NCBI GenBank assembly: GCA_964533145.1
Contig: CAZHLG010000004.1
Span: 1-39,549 of the forward strand
Length of the DNA: 39,549 nt
Direction of reading: 5' to 3'
DNA from: CAITQP01 sp964533145
GTDB taxonomy: Bacteria > Patescibacteriota > Minisyncoccia > Phycocordibacterales > UBA9973
Below are positions 30,280 through 37,736 of the stretch, one piece after another. The first letter of the stretch is position 1; each line of letters starts with the position of its first letter. A model generated the notes under the pieces. That model did not search any database and had not been told where the DNA came from. It saw only the letters and a program-made list of their open reading frames with translations. The position numbers were made by a program, and so were the translations under genes.

Positions 30280-31254
30280 ATGATTCGCGCTCTCACCCGC
30301 GCTTTCGCAGTCCTTGCCCTTGCTGTTTTTTGTGCGCCCATCGCGCAGGCACAGACTGTCGCCGACAATCAGCTTTCGCTCTCGCTTGCTCCGGCAAGTC
30401 CTGGTCCGAATGAGACCGTCGTGCTCACTGCGGCGAGCTTCAGCGCCAATCTCGCGTCTGCGGTCATCGTCTGGACTGTTGACGGCACGGTCGCCCTCGA
30501 AGGTGTCGGCCGCACGTCTTTGCAGATAACGACAAAAAAACTCGGCCAGGCGACGCGCGTATCGGTGTCTGTCGCGCCGCAAGGAGGGACGGCTCTCCAG
30601 AAAGGCGTCGTCATCGTGCCGGCGTCAGTGGATATCCTGTGGCAGGCCATCGATTCCGTCACCCCGCCGTTTTATCGCGGCAAAGCCATGCCGCTTTCCG
30701 AGTCGTCCATATCTTTCGTTGCCGTACCGCAGACAGCGTCTTCTTCAGGCGCTCTTTTTGCGCCCGCGAGTCTCGTGTATGACTGGGAGGAGAATTACGA
30801 AGCCGACCAGGCGAATTCCGGATACGGCAAGACGTCGTACCGGGCTGACATGGACTACCTGAATCCGGCGAAGAACGTCAGTGTTAGCGTGTCTGACCGG
30901 ACCGGGCTCCCGCTCGCGGCCGGAACGGTGCGCGTCGTGCCGCGGAGCCCGAAACTGCTTTTGTATGCTGCCAGTCCGCTCTATGGGCCGTTGTATGACC
31001 GTGCTCTTTCGGGTTCATACGCAGTCACGCAGAGTGATGTCGCATTGCTCGCGCAGCCGTTTTTTTCTTCGGTTAAAAACACGTTTACATGGTCTCTTAA
31101 CGGCGAGGACTTGGGGCCGCAGTCTTCAGTGAATGTCTTGCCGTTGCATCGCGAGACTGCTGATGCTGGCGATGCTGCCGTTGCCGTGCGAACAAAAAGC
31201 TTCTCACGTCTTTTCCAGGATTCGAAGGCAAGTCTTACTCTTAAACTGCAATAA
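30280..31254 (+). CDS. Exported beta-rich protein of unknown function
   Basis: The 324-residue protein has a signal peptide (LTRAFAVLALAVFCAPIAQA, cleavage near residue 23). Its mature part is rich in Ser, Val and Thr with alternating hydrophobic residues, typical of beta-sandwich domains: LSLSLAPASPGPNETVVLTA, SAVIVWTVDGTVALEGVGRT, KNTFTWSLNGEDLG. Stretches such as 'P.sPgp.etv.ltA.sfsa....i.WtvdG' resemble Ig/PKD-like folds of surface proteins. No specific family is recognised. Its stop is separated by 2 bases from the pilin-transglycosylase gene, so they are cotranscribed and probably act together outside the membrane. Confidence 0.75.
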   Translation: MIRALTRAFAVLALAVFCAPIAQAQTVADNQLSLSLAPASPGPNETVVLTAASFSANLASAVIVWTVDGTVALEGVGRTSLQITTKKLGQATRVSVSVAPQGGTALQKGVVIVPASVDILWQAIDSVTPPFYRGKAMPLSESSISFVAVPQTASSSGALFAPASLVYDWEENYEADQANSGYGKTSYRADMDYLNPAKNVSVSVSDRTGLPLAAGTVRVVPRSPKLLLYAASPLYGPLYDRALSGSYAVTQSDVALLAQPFFSSVKNTFTWSLNGEDLGPQSSVNVLPLHRETADAGDAAVAVRTKSFSRLFQDSKASLTLKLQ

Positions 31255-31256
31255 TC

Positions 31257-32939
31257 ATGAGAAAAATCATCGGAGTCGCGTTGTCTTCGTTCGTGGTCTT
31301 GGCGTCCGTTTGGCTACCAGTTCATGCTGCGACTACTGCGCGGATTAATGACACTACTGTTTCGGATACGTCTCTGTCGTTCGATGTCTGGCTCGCCGAT
31401 GCGTCTGCGTATTCAGGGCAGGTGATTCTTGCATGTACCGAAACGAAGACCGGGCGAAAGATCGGGGATACCCAGACCCCGTTGAGTCCTGGTAAATACC
31501 TGCTTATTTGTGGGGGTCTGTCTGCTGAAACGTCGTATTCGTATACTATCTCGCCTCAGGATAAGGCTGCGTTCCCAACGCTTTCCGGGTCGACCACTAC
31601 GATTGCCAAAGTGAAGCCTCCGGTGCATGCTGAAAAATATGCAGTGAGTGCTGGTCCGGAAGTCTCGAATTTTGAAGCTTCCATCAGCGTCGAGATCGAC
31701 AATCCTGTTCCTCGAGTCGAGTATTTTTTGACACTAGGCACGACATCGAATAGCGGGGCCTCATGCACTCGCAAACAGGAATATGATCTCGGAAGCCGCT
31801 ATACGGAAGAAAATGTCCTCATTTTGAAGGGTGCGTGGCCGGAGTTGCCCCCAGGTGCGTATTGCGTGGGGGTATGGCGCGAAAATCTTTCCACGACGGG
31901 AGATTTTTCGGAAGGTATTGCGACGGTGCCCGGGTCTGTGTTTGTGATTACCAAGCAGGGAAAGGCGGGTACGCCGTTCACTCCTGAGGCGAACGGTTAC
32001 GGCTGCGTTTCCACCGACACGTCGAGTTATTGTCCGCTTGCACCGCTGCCCGGAATGGGTGATGCTGCCGATGGATATCGCGTTGATGTATCGAAGGGTA
32101 TCGGCGATTACATCAATACGATCATTCGCTTGACGCTCGGTGCCATCGGCGTACTTTCGGTGCTTATGATCGTTGTCGGCGGCATCGAATACATGTCTAC
32201 GGTGAGCATGGGCGAGAAAGAGGGGGCCAAGAGCCGCATCATGCATGCGTTGTACGGACTGCTGCTTGCGTTGTGCTCGTACCTCATTCTTAAGACCATC
32301 AACCCGCGGCTCGTCGATGGCGGTGTCGCGTTGCCGGCGGCGACCGTTGAAGTCAAACCCGATCAATACACACCGACGTCTGGCGGCGGTGAGGCGATCG
32401 GCGCCACTGCGGCTACCGGATCAAATGTGAACGAAAAGATAAGCACGTATGATGCATTCTTAAAAAAAGCAGCAGCGACGACCGGCGTGGAGTGTAATTT
32501 GATCAAAGCGTTCATGTATGCGGAGTCTGGCGGCAAGAATAATTTGACCAGCTCAGCGGGTGCCAAAGGCCTTGTTCAGTTGATGCCTCAAACATTCGCG
32601 TCCCTCGGCTTCGATCCTGCGAAAATAAACGACCCGGAAACGAACATACTTGCCGGGGCGACATATATCAAGAAGCTCAAGACGACCGCTTGCAACGCTA
32701 GTGCCAAGAGCGCTGTGTGTGATGCAAGCGATCTGAAATTTGTCATTGCTGCTTATAACGCGGGGCCTGCCGCGAATGCACTCAGCGATGTTTGTAAAAA
32801 TGGCCAGGGAACTGAGACGACTGCCTGGCAGTGCCCGCTCAACAACAAGCCCGGTGGCTACGTCGTGACTCGCAATTATGTGTCTCGAGTGCTCGCAAAC
32901 CTCCAGAAACTCACAGCGAGCCCTGATTTGGGCTGCTAG
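31257..32939 (+). CDS. Exported fusion of pilin-like (VirB2/TrbC-type) segment and lytic transglycosylase
   Basis: The 560-residue protein joins several parts. A signal peptide (residues 1-24, ending PVHA) is followed by a beta-rich region with fibronectin-like patterns (about 25-230) and a Cys-containing linker. Two membrane helices come next (about 288-313 and 330-347; YINTIIRLTLGAIGVLSVLM and ALYGLLLALCSYLILKTINP), separated by a short positive loop, as in VirB2/TrbC pilins. The C-terminal SLT domain (about 400-555) has YAESGGKNNLTSSAGAKGLV, QLMPQTFASLG and FVIAAYNAGP, with catalytic Glu423 in AESGG. VirB1-type transglycosylases cut peptidoglycan to let a secretion apparatus through; having both on one chain is unusual. 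The ATG is 2 bases after the previous stop. Confidence 0.85.
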   Translation: MRKIIGVALSSFVVLASVWLPVHAATTARINDTTVSDTSLSFDVWLADASAYSGQVILACTETKTGRKIGDTQTPLSPGKYLLICGGLSAETSYSYTISPQDKAAFPTLSGSTTTIAKVKPPVHAEKYAVSAGPEVSNFEASISVEIDNPVPRVEYFLTLGTTSNSGASCTRKQEYDLGSRYTEENVLILKGAWPELPPGAYCVGVWRENLSTTGDFSEGIATVPGSVFVITKQGKAGTPFTPEANGYGCVSTDTSSYCPLAPLPGMGDAADGYRVDVSKGIGDYINTIIRLTLGAIGVLSVLMIVVGGIEYMSTVSMGEKEGAKSRIMHALYGLLLALCSYLILKTINPRLVDGGVALPAATVEVKPDQYTPTSGGGEAIGATAATGSNVNEKISTYDAFLKKAAATTGVECNLIKAFMYAESGGKNNLTSSAGAKGLVQLMPQTFASLGFDPAKINDPETNILAGATYIKKLKTTACNASAKSAVCDASDLKFVIAAYNAGPAANALSDVCKNGQGTETTAWQCPLNNKPGGYVVTRNYVSRVLANLQKLTASPDLGC

Positions 32940-32966
32940 CAGGTTCCGCTCGGGGCGGGTTTGCCG

Positions 32967-32972
32967 TATACT
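32967..32972 (+). promoter_or_regulatory. -10 element (TATACT) of the gene at 32982
   Basis: The hexamer ends 9 bases before the ATG at 32982. GGGAG at 32976-32980 is too close to the ATG to be a normal ribosome site. An in-frame start at 32961 would overlap the promoter. Confidence 0.5.
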
Positions 32973-32981
32973 GTAGGGAGC

Positions 32982-34310
32982 ATGTCACGCCGCACGATTC
33001 TCATACTTGTCGGGCTGTTGCTCGTCGGGCTCGGTGCGTGGGTTTTCTATCAGTCGCGCAAGGCGGCGCAGATCGAGCAGGCCACTGGTGAGAAGCAGAC
33101 ACTGCTCGAGACGTTGTTTCCGTTTGCCGTGCCGGGCGCCGGCGGGGGCAGCGGGACAGGCACGGACAATGAGCCGGCGCCCGGCACGGAAACCCCCGGC
33201 ACCGAAGCTCCCGCCGCCGAACGCCGTCTGATGCGCGTTACCGACAAGCTCGTCGCGGGATATACGATCGTCGTGCCGCCTGCGCCGAAAACGCCGGCCA
33301 AGAAGACCGTCGCTGCTGCTTCGCAGATCGCGACCGGTCCCACATATCCGACCGTGCGCTTCATGGAGCGCGGTACGGGGTATATCTATGACACTGATTC
33401 AAAGGCGACCAAGCTGAGCAAATCCTCCGGTACAGTGATTTCCCGTGCCGCCCACGCGCTTTTCTTGAACAACGGCGCTAGCGTCGCCGTGCGCTATGTG
33501 AAGACCGACAATGTGACCGTTGCCACGTTCCTCGGTGCGTATGTACCGGCCGCAACCGGCGCGACGCTTGGCGAGGTCAAAGGCTCGTTCCTGCCGGACG
33601 GCGTGCTCGATATTGTCGCATTGTCTGACGGTAAGGGGATAGTGGCGCTCATGCCTGCCGGATCCGGGTCCGCGGTGTTTTCCATGCAGGCAGACGGTTC
33701 GTCCCGCAAGCAGCTGCTCGCGAGTCCTTTCATGGAATGGCTGCTTGATCAGACGGCAGGCGGCACTGTCGTCACGACCAAGGCGGCTGCCGGTATTCCC
33801 GGTTATGCGTATTTTGTCCGAACCAACAATATCCTCGAAAAGATCGTCGGCGGCATCGACGGCCTTACCACCAAGCTCTCGCCGGACGGGAAGTACATGC
33901 TCTATTCCTCCGCAGCGTCAGGGAAGATCGCGCTCAGCGCGTACTCGCTCAAAGACCGCACCACGAAGGCAACTGGTCTTTCCACGCTGCCTGAGAAATG
34001 CGTGTGGGCAGCCGATTCGCTCACGGCGTATTGCGGCGCGACGTCTGCGCTTTCCGGCGCCACGTATCCGGACGATTGGTATCAGGGCAGCGCACGCTTC
34101 AACGACGGTATCTGGAAGATCGACGCGAAGACCGGCACCACCGAGCAGCTCACCGATGGAGAAGGCAATTTCCTCGACGCGACCGAGCTTTCGCTCGACA
34201 AAGACCGGAAATTCCTCCTTTTCATAAACAAAAACGACGGAACCCTCTGGTCCCTCGATCTTTCGCCGAAGCCTACGGAGACTGCGATTCCGGCGTTGCC
34301 TTCGGTGTAA
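32982..34310 (+). CDS. Membrane-anchored protein with beta-propeller-like domain
   Basis: The 442-residue protein has an N-terminal anchor (about 5-22, ILILVGLLLVGLGAWVF), a Gly/Pro/Thr-rich linker (GAGGGSGTGTDNEPAPGTET) and an extracytoplasmic domain with repeated beta-blade patterns. Examples are GYIYDTDSKATKLS, AVFSMQADGSSRKQLLASPF, LSPDGKYMLYSSAASGKIAL, GIWKIDAKTGTTEQLTDGEG and LSLDKDRKFLLFINKNDGTL. The 'SPDGK.llys' and 'W..D' type motifs resemble TolB/WD40-like propellers, which bind partner proteins. It closes the secretion-related block and probably has a structural or binding role on the outer face. The next feature is a large structured inverted repeat. Confidence 0.8.
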   Translation: MSRRTILILVGLLLVGLGAWVFYQSRKAAQIEQATGEKQTLLETLFPFAVPGAGGGSGTGTDNEPAPGTETPGTEAPAAERRLMRVTDKLVAGYTIVVPPAPKTPAKKTVAAASQIATGPTYPTVRFMERGTGYIYDTDSKATKLSKSSGTVISRAAHALFLNNGASVAVRYVKTDNVTVATFLGAYVPAATGATLGEVKGSFLPDGVLDIVALSDGKGIVALMPAGSGSAVFSMQADGSSRKQLLASPFMEWLLDQTAGGTVVTTKAAAGIPGYAYFVRTNNILEKIVGGIDGLTTKLSPDGKYMLYSSAASGKIALSAYSLKDRTTKATGLSTLPEKCVWAADSLTAYCGATSALSGATYPDDWYQGSARFNDGIWKIDAKTGTTEQLTDGEGNFLDATELSLDKDRKFLLFINKNDGTLWSLDLSPKPTETAIPALPSV

Positions 34311-34326
34311 GAAAAGTAGTCAGCGC

Positions 34327-34439
34327 GCGCATGCAAAATAGGTTCCGAAAGTCACCGGCGTATTTTTCTGCTGAAAAATCGCCTCCCGCTCGCGCCGTCG
34401 CGCTCCGCGAGTGACTTTCGGAACCTATTTTGCATGTGC
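34327..34439. repeat. Structured element A: long-stem inverted repeat with two inner hairpins
   Basis: A perfect 26-bp inverted repeat (34330-34355 with 34411-34436), extendable to 29 bp with one G-T pair, encloses 55 bases. Inside, hairpin 1 (34357-34383 region, GGCG-bulged T-ATTTTTC, loop TGCT, GAAAAATCGCC) is followed by CTCCC and hairpin 2 (CTCGCG at 34389-34394 with CGCGAG at 34406-34411). The core aligns with that of element B at 35697-35810, whereas the outer arms do not. It fills the gap between two convergent genes. No T run follows, so it is not an ordinary terminator. Confidence 0.85.
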
Positions 34440-34442
34440 CCG

Positions 34443-34910
34443 CTAAATGCTTCCCGTATACCGGATCACGATGTGCCGGCCGTTGCCGGTGCCTGCCGAT
34501 TCGGTCTGCACGTCGGTCGCTTCGGCGAGGAATTCGTGTATGATGCGGCGCTCGTGCGGCGGCATGGGGTCGAGGTCGATGCTCGACTTGAAGTACCGCG
34601 CGCGCTCGGCCATCATGTGGGCGATGGTGCGGAGGCTTTCGATCTTCTTTTTCTCGTGGCCGTTGGCATCGACGACGACGCGCAGGTCGGCGCCTTCTTT
34701 GAGCACGTTCTCGGCGATCTTGGTGGCGAGATGGTTGAGGGCCGAAAGAGCTTCGGCGTTGCGGGTGAAGAGTAGGCGCGTGTTGGGCGAGGAAATGGCG
34801 AACCAGAGCGTGTTGGTCTTCTCGTCGAGTTCGACGGACACCTCGCGCTCGTCGTAGCCGAGATTGGCGAGCATGCCGAGAATCTTGTCTTGTATCGTCT
34901 GGTGGCTCAT
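34443..34910 (-). CDS. khpB: KhpB/Jag-like R3H-domain RNA-binding protein
   Basis: KhpB (Jag, EloR) is a cytosolic RNA-binding protein, usually encoded next to yidC and linked to cell elongation control. The 155-residue protein lacks the N-terminal Jag domain, as short CPR versions do. It has a KH-like region (about 37-80) followed by a clear R3H domain with MPPHERRIIHEFLAE and VQTESAGTGNGRHIVI. In the KH region the nucleic-acid-binding GxxG loop expected before 'E.L.AL..L' reads FTRN in LLFTRNAEALSALNHL, so both glycines are missing. The start at 34910 follows yidC on the same strand, with a terminator hairpin between them. Confidence 0.9.
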   Translation of the reverse strand: MSHQTIQDKILGMLANLGYDEREVSVELDEKTNTLWFAISSPNTRLLFTRNAEALSALNHLATKIAENVLKEGADLRVVVDANGHEKKKIESLRTIAHMMAERARYFKSSIDLDPMPPHERRIIHEFLAEATDVQTESAGTGNGRHIVIRYTGSI

Positions 34911-34919
34911 ATGGTATGC

Positions 34920-34944
34920 AAAAGCCCGGTCGCGCCGGGCTTTT
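34920..34944 (-). terminator. yidC terminator / attenuator before khpB
   Basis: A 10-bp stem (34920-34929 with 34935-34944) with a 5-base loop lies 8 bases beyond the yidC stop on the minus strand and ends in four T. The khpB ATG is only 9 bases further, so read-through would be needed unless khpB has its own start. Confidence 0.75.
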
Positions 34945-34952
34945 CGGGAACG

Positions 34953-35669
34953 TCAGGCCTTGAGGGCCTTGTGTTTCCTGAGCGTGTACAGCTCCTGCGC
35001 TATGGTACAGATATTACTCGTAATCCAGTAAAGCGCAACTGCCGCGGAGACGCGCCAGGCGATGAAGGTGATCATCAGCGGAAGCACGTAGAGCATCTGC
35101 ACCTGCATGCTCTTGGCGAGCTGTCCGGCCATGCCTTCGCCCTGCGGGGCGCTCTGGCGTCCCTGGGCGAGCTTGCCTTGGATGAACTGGGTCACACCGG
35201 CGAGGATGGCGAGCACGATGCTCTTCTTTGCGAGGTCGATCAGGCCAAGGAACTGCATGTTGAAGTGCTCCGGAGCCGAGAGGAAGGAGTACGGGGCGAC
35301 CGTCATGCCGGCGAAGCCTTTGAGGAAGACCCAGTAGAGCGCGATGATGACTGGCAGCTGGACGAGGATGAGCAGGCAGGATGCGAACGGATTGATCTTC
35401 TTTTCCTTGTAGAGCGCAAAGGTGCGGCGGCTCTCTTCTGCTTTGTCCGTGCTGGTTTTCTTGATTTCTGCCAATTCCGGCTCGAGGGCCTTCATTTTGA
35501 GTTGGCCGTCGATAGAGCGCTGCGTGAGCGGGAAGAGAATGAGCTTCACCAAAATAGTGAGCAAAATGACGGCAAGACCGACGTCGCCGTTCGGGACGAT
35601 ACTGACGAAAACGAGCAGCAAATTGTAGAGCGGGCGATAGAGGAGCGTGTTCCAGATTGTTTGAAGCAT
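34953..35669 (-). CDS. yidC: Membrane protein insertase YidC (Oxa1 family)
   Basis: YidC inserts and folds membrane proteins, alone or with SecYEG. The 238-residue protein is the short Gram-positive/organelle-like form without the large periplasmic domain. Segments seen are MLQTIWNTLLYRPLYNLLLV, GDVGLAVILLTILVKLILFP (helix carrying the groove), the cytosolic loop TQRSIDGQLKMKALEPELAE, ASCLLILVQLPVIIALYWVF, a helix near SIVLAILAGVTQFIQ and the C-terminal pair VLPLMITFIAWRVSAAVALY and WITSNICTIAQELY. No lipobox is present at the start. The ATG at 35669 is chosen because a TACAAT box lies 6 bases upstream. The gene precedes khpB, as in many bacteria; rnpA and rpmH are not next to it here. Confidence 0.95.
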   Translation of the reverse strand: MLQTIWNTLLYRPLYNLLLVFVSIVPNGDVGLAVILLTILVKLILFPLTQRSIDGQLKMKALEPELAEIKKTSTDKAEESRRTFALYKEKKINPFASCLLILVQLPVIIALYWVFLKGFAGMTVAPYSFLSAPEHFNMQFLGLIDLAKKSIVLAILAGVTQFIQGKLAQGRQSAPQGEGMAGQLAKSMQVQMLYVLPLMITFIAWRVSAAVALYWITSNICTIAQELYTLRKHKALKA

Positions 35670-35675
35670 GCGGTG

Positions 35676-35704
35676 ATTGTAGCGTACCAGACCTGCCCGC
35701 GCAA
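35676..35704 (-). promoter_or_regulatory. yidC promoter (TTGCGC, 17 bases, TACAAT)
   Basis: On the minus strand TTGCGC (35704-35699) and TACAAT (35681-35676) are 17 bases apart; the -10 ends 6 bases before the ATG. The -35 box lies within the left arm of structured element B. Confidence 0.6.
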
Positions 35705-35810
35705 ACGAGACATGACTGCGAGGGGCACGGAAAATCTCTGCTGAGATTTTCCTCCCTCCGTCGCCATCGCTCCTCCGGAGGCCCCTCGCAGTCATGTCTC
35801 GTTTGCGCGG
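35697..35810. repeat. Structured element B: long-stem inverted repeat with two inner hairpins
   Basis: A perfect 30-bp inverted repeat (35697-35726 with 35781-35810) encloses 54 bases. Hairpin 1 is GGAAAATCTC, loop TGCT, GAGATTTTCC (35729-35752). Then comes CTCC and hairpin 2, CTCCG (35756-35760) with CGGAG (35776-35780). The last 30 core bases match element A at 22 of 30 ungapped positions, and both cores place CTGCTG at the tip of hairpin 1. Both hairpin stems differ in sequence between the copies but pair in each, which is covariation. The element separates divergent yidC and tpiA, and its arms reach into both promoter regions. Confidence 0.85.
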
Positions 35811-35819
35811 ATCGCATGG

Positions 35820-35825
35820 TACACT
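35820..35825 (+). promoter_or_regulatory. -10 element (TACACT) of tpiA
   Basis: The hexamer ends 7 bases before the ATG at 35833. The -35 position would fall in the right arm of element B (about 35797-35802), where no good match is visible. Confidence 0.5.
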
Positions 35826-35832
35826 GAAATAC

Positions 35833-36606
35833 ATGTACACTAAACGACTCATTGTCGGGAACTGGAAGATGAATCCGGTGACGCTTGCGCAGGCCAAACG
35901 GGACTTTTCGGCCATCAAGAAGGCCGCGGTCCAGTATAAGAATGTCGAAGCTGCCATCGCCGCGCCGTTCGTCTTCGTGCCCGAACTCGGCAAACTCGCC
36001 GGCGCGGCGCTCTCTCTTGCCGCGCAGAACGTATCATCCGAGAAAGAAGGCGCCTTCACCGGCGAGGTATCGGCCGCAATGCTCGCGCCGCTCAAGGTTC
36101 GCTATGCCGTTGTCGGACACTCCGAGCGCCGGGCCATGGGCGAGACCAATGCCCAGATCGCCGGAAAGATAAAGCAGCTGCTCGCCAAGAACATCGCCCC
36201 GATCCTGTGCGTGGGCGAGACCGAGCGCGATTCCGGCATGTGGTATCTCTCGGCCGTGAAGACGCAGCTCGAAGAATGCCTGGCCGGCGTGCCGAAGAGC
36301 GCGCTCGGGCGCATCGTGGTCGCCTACGAGCCGGTCTGGGCCATCTCGACCACGGAAAATCGCCGTGACGCCACGCCGGAAGACTGCGCCGAGATGCGCC
36401 TTTATATAAAGAAGACGCTTTCGGATATGTATGGGGCCCGCGCCGCCGAGGGCGTGCGCGTGCTGTATGGCGGTTCTGTTGACGAGAAGAACGCCGTCGG
36501 GTTCCTCGTTGGCGGCGGAGCGGACGGGCTTTTGCCCGGACGGGCCTCGCTTTCGCCGAAAAAATTCGAAGCTATCCTTAAGATCGCGCATGCGGTCAAC
36601 CGCTAA
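35833..36606 (+). CDS. tpiA: Triosephosphate isomerase
   Basis: This glycolytic enzyme interconverts dihydroxyacetone phosphate and glyceraldehyde 3-phosphate. The 257-residue protein is full length and has the family start MYTKRLIVGNWKMNP (Asn10, Lys12), the catalytic His96 in VVGHSERRAMGE, catalytic Glu166 in VVAYEPVWAIST, and the phosphate-binding loop RVLYGGSVDEKNAVGFL. Loop 6 reads ISTTENRRDATPED rather than the usual IGTGKTATPEQ, a modest variation next to the active site. The start at 35833 follows the conserved N-terminus; a longer in-frame start at 35794 lies in element B. pgk follows after 6 bases, forming a tpiA-pgk operon. Confidence 0.97.
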   Translation: MYTKRLIVGNWKMNPVTLAQAKRDFSAIKKAAVQYKNVEAAIAAPFVFVPELGKLAGAALSLAAQNVSSEKEGAFTGEVSAAMLAPLKVRYAVVGHSERRAMGETNAQIAGKIKQLLAKNIAPILCVGETERDSGMWYLSAVKTQLEECLAGVPKSALGRIVVAYEPVWAISTTENRRDATPEDCAEMRLYIKKTLSDMYGARAAEGVRVLYGGSVDEKNAVGFLVGGGADGLLPGRASLSPKKFEAILKIAHAVNR

Positions 36607-36612
36607 CTATTT

Positions 36613-37731
36613 ATGCAGTCAGTCAAAAAAATCGGCAATGTGAAAGGCGTGCGCGTGATCGTGCGGGCTGATTTCAACGTGCCACTTGATGGTTCGCGCG
36701 TGCTCGACGATGCGCGCATCCGCGCGGCACTTCCCACCATCGAGCTGCTCCGCAAAAAGGGCGCCAAGGTCGTACTGATGAGCCATATCGGCCGCGATCC
36801 GGAAACTTCGCTCAAGCCGGTCGTCGCCGTGCTCAAGAAGCACGTGCCAGTCACGTTCGTTCCGGACGTGCTCGGCGAACGCGTCATCGCCGCTGTCGAA
36901 AACATGCAGAACGGCGATGTCGTCCTGCTTGAGAATCTGCGCCGCGATCCGGGCGAGAAGGCAGGGGACAAGATCTTCGCTCTTGCGCTCTCCAAGCTCG
37001 GCGACTGCTATGTGAACGAGGCCTTTCCGGTTTCGCATCGCGAAGACGCCTCGATCGTGGCGCTCGCGAAGATCTTGCCCAGTTTCGCCGGCATCCAGTT
37101 CGAGCGCGAAGTGTCGATGCTCTCAAAGGCGCAGGACCCGAAACATCCGTTTCTTTTCATCCTGGGCGGCGCAAAGGCCGAGACCAAAGTGCCGCTGCTC
37201 GCGCGTTTTCTCAAAAAAGCGGACCATGTCTTTGTTGGCGGCGAGATCGCCAACGACATGTACAAGACGATGGGTCTCGCCATCGGCAAGTCTAAAACGG
37301 ACGAGCTGTTTCCTGATCTCTCGAAATTCCTTAAGAGCCCGAAGCTCATCGTCCCGGGCACGGTTGTCGTCGGGCGCGACGGCAATAAAAAAACCGAAGT
37401 GTATGCCAATGACGTTCGCGCAGGCGAAGCTATTTTCGACATCGGTGCGAAAAGCATCGACGCGCTCGCCCCGCTCGTGAAGAACGCAAAGCTCATCGTC
37501 TGGAACGGCCCGCTTGGCTGGTACGAGGGCGGTTATGCGGACGGTACGGAGCGTCTCCTTGCGCTCATCGCGGATGCGAAGGCCGAGACTATCATTGGCG
37601 GGGGAGACACGGCCGTGCTCGCCGGCAAGAAGCGTTTCGCCGGGAAATTCAATTTTGTCTCAACTGCTGGCGGAGCGGCGCTCGATTTTCTGGCGAGTGG
37701 CACGCTGCCGGGTATCAAGGCGCTCAAGTAA
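36613..37731 (+). CDS. pgk: Phosphoglycerate kinase
   Basis: PGK makes ATP from 1,3-bisphosphoglycerate and ADP, the first ATP-yielding step of glycolysis. The 372-residue protein is somewhat shorter than the usual 390-400. It contains VRVIVRADFNVPLDGSRV (substrate site), VVLMSHIGRDPETSL, NEAFPVSHREDAS (usually 'NDAFg.aHRahaS'), FILGGAKAETKVPLL, VFVGGEIAND, the nucleotide-binding end IVWNGPLGWYEGG, and GGGDTAVLA with FVSTAGGAALDFLASGTLPG. All regions needed for catalysis are recognisable, although HIGRD and the altered NEAFPVSHRED motif show divergence. It has no promoter of its own and no Shine-Dalgarno motif; it is read from the tpiA transcript and ends at a long bidirectional terminator. 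Confidence 0.96.
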   Translation: MQSVKKIGNVKGVRVIVRADFNVPLDGSRVLDDARIRAALPTIELLRKKGAKVVLMSHIGRDPETSLKPVVAVLKKHVPVTFVPDVLGERVIAAVENMQNGDVVLLENLRRDPGEKAGDKIFALALSKLGDCYVNEAFPVSHREDASIVALAKILPSFAGIQFEREVSMLSKAQDPKHPFLFILGGAKAETKVPLLARFLKKADHVFVGGEIANDMYKTMGLAIGKSKTDELFPDLSKFLKSPKLIVPGTVVVGRDGNKKTEVYANDVRAGEAIFDIGAKSIDALAPLVKNAKLIVWNGPLGWYEGGYADGTERLLALIADAKAETIIGGGDTAVLAGKKRFAGKFNFVSTAGGAALDFLASGTLPGIKALK

Positions 37732-37736
37732 GGATG

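Noticed and set aside
32976..32980. GGGAG as a Shine-Dalgarno site for the gene at 32982
   Set aside because: It ends one base before the ATG, too close for ribosome placement, and no other gene in the window shows a well-placed site.
34327..34439. Element A as a plain bidirectional terminator
   Set aside because: It sits between convergent genes, but no T run follows either arm and the related element B lies between divergent genes.
35697..35810. Element B (and A) as integron attC sites
   Set aside because: The arms lack the conserved RYYYAAC / GTTRRRY core boxes and no cassette array is present; the perfect uninterrupted stem is also unlike attC.
35697..35810. Element B as an invertible promoter flanked by recombinase inverted repeats
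   Set aside because: Only 54 bases lie between the repeats, they form conserved hairpins, and the yidC and tpiA -10 boxes lie outside the repeats, so inversion would change nothing useful.
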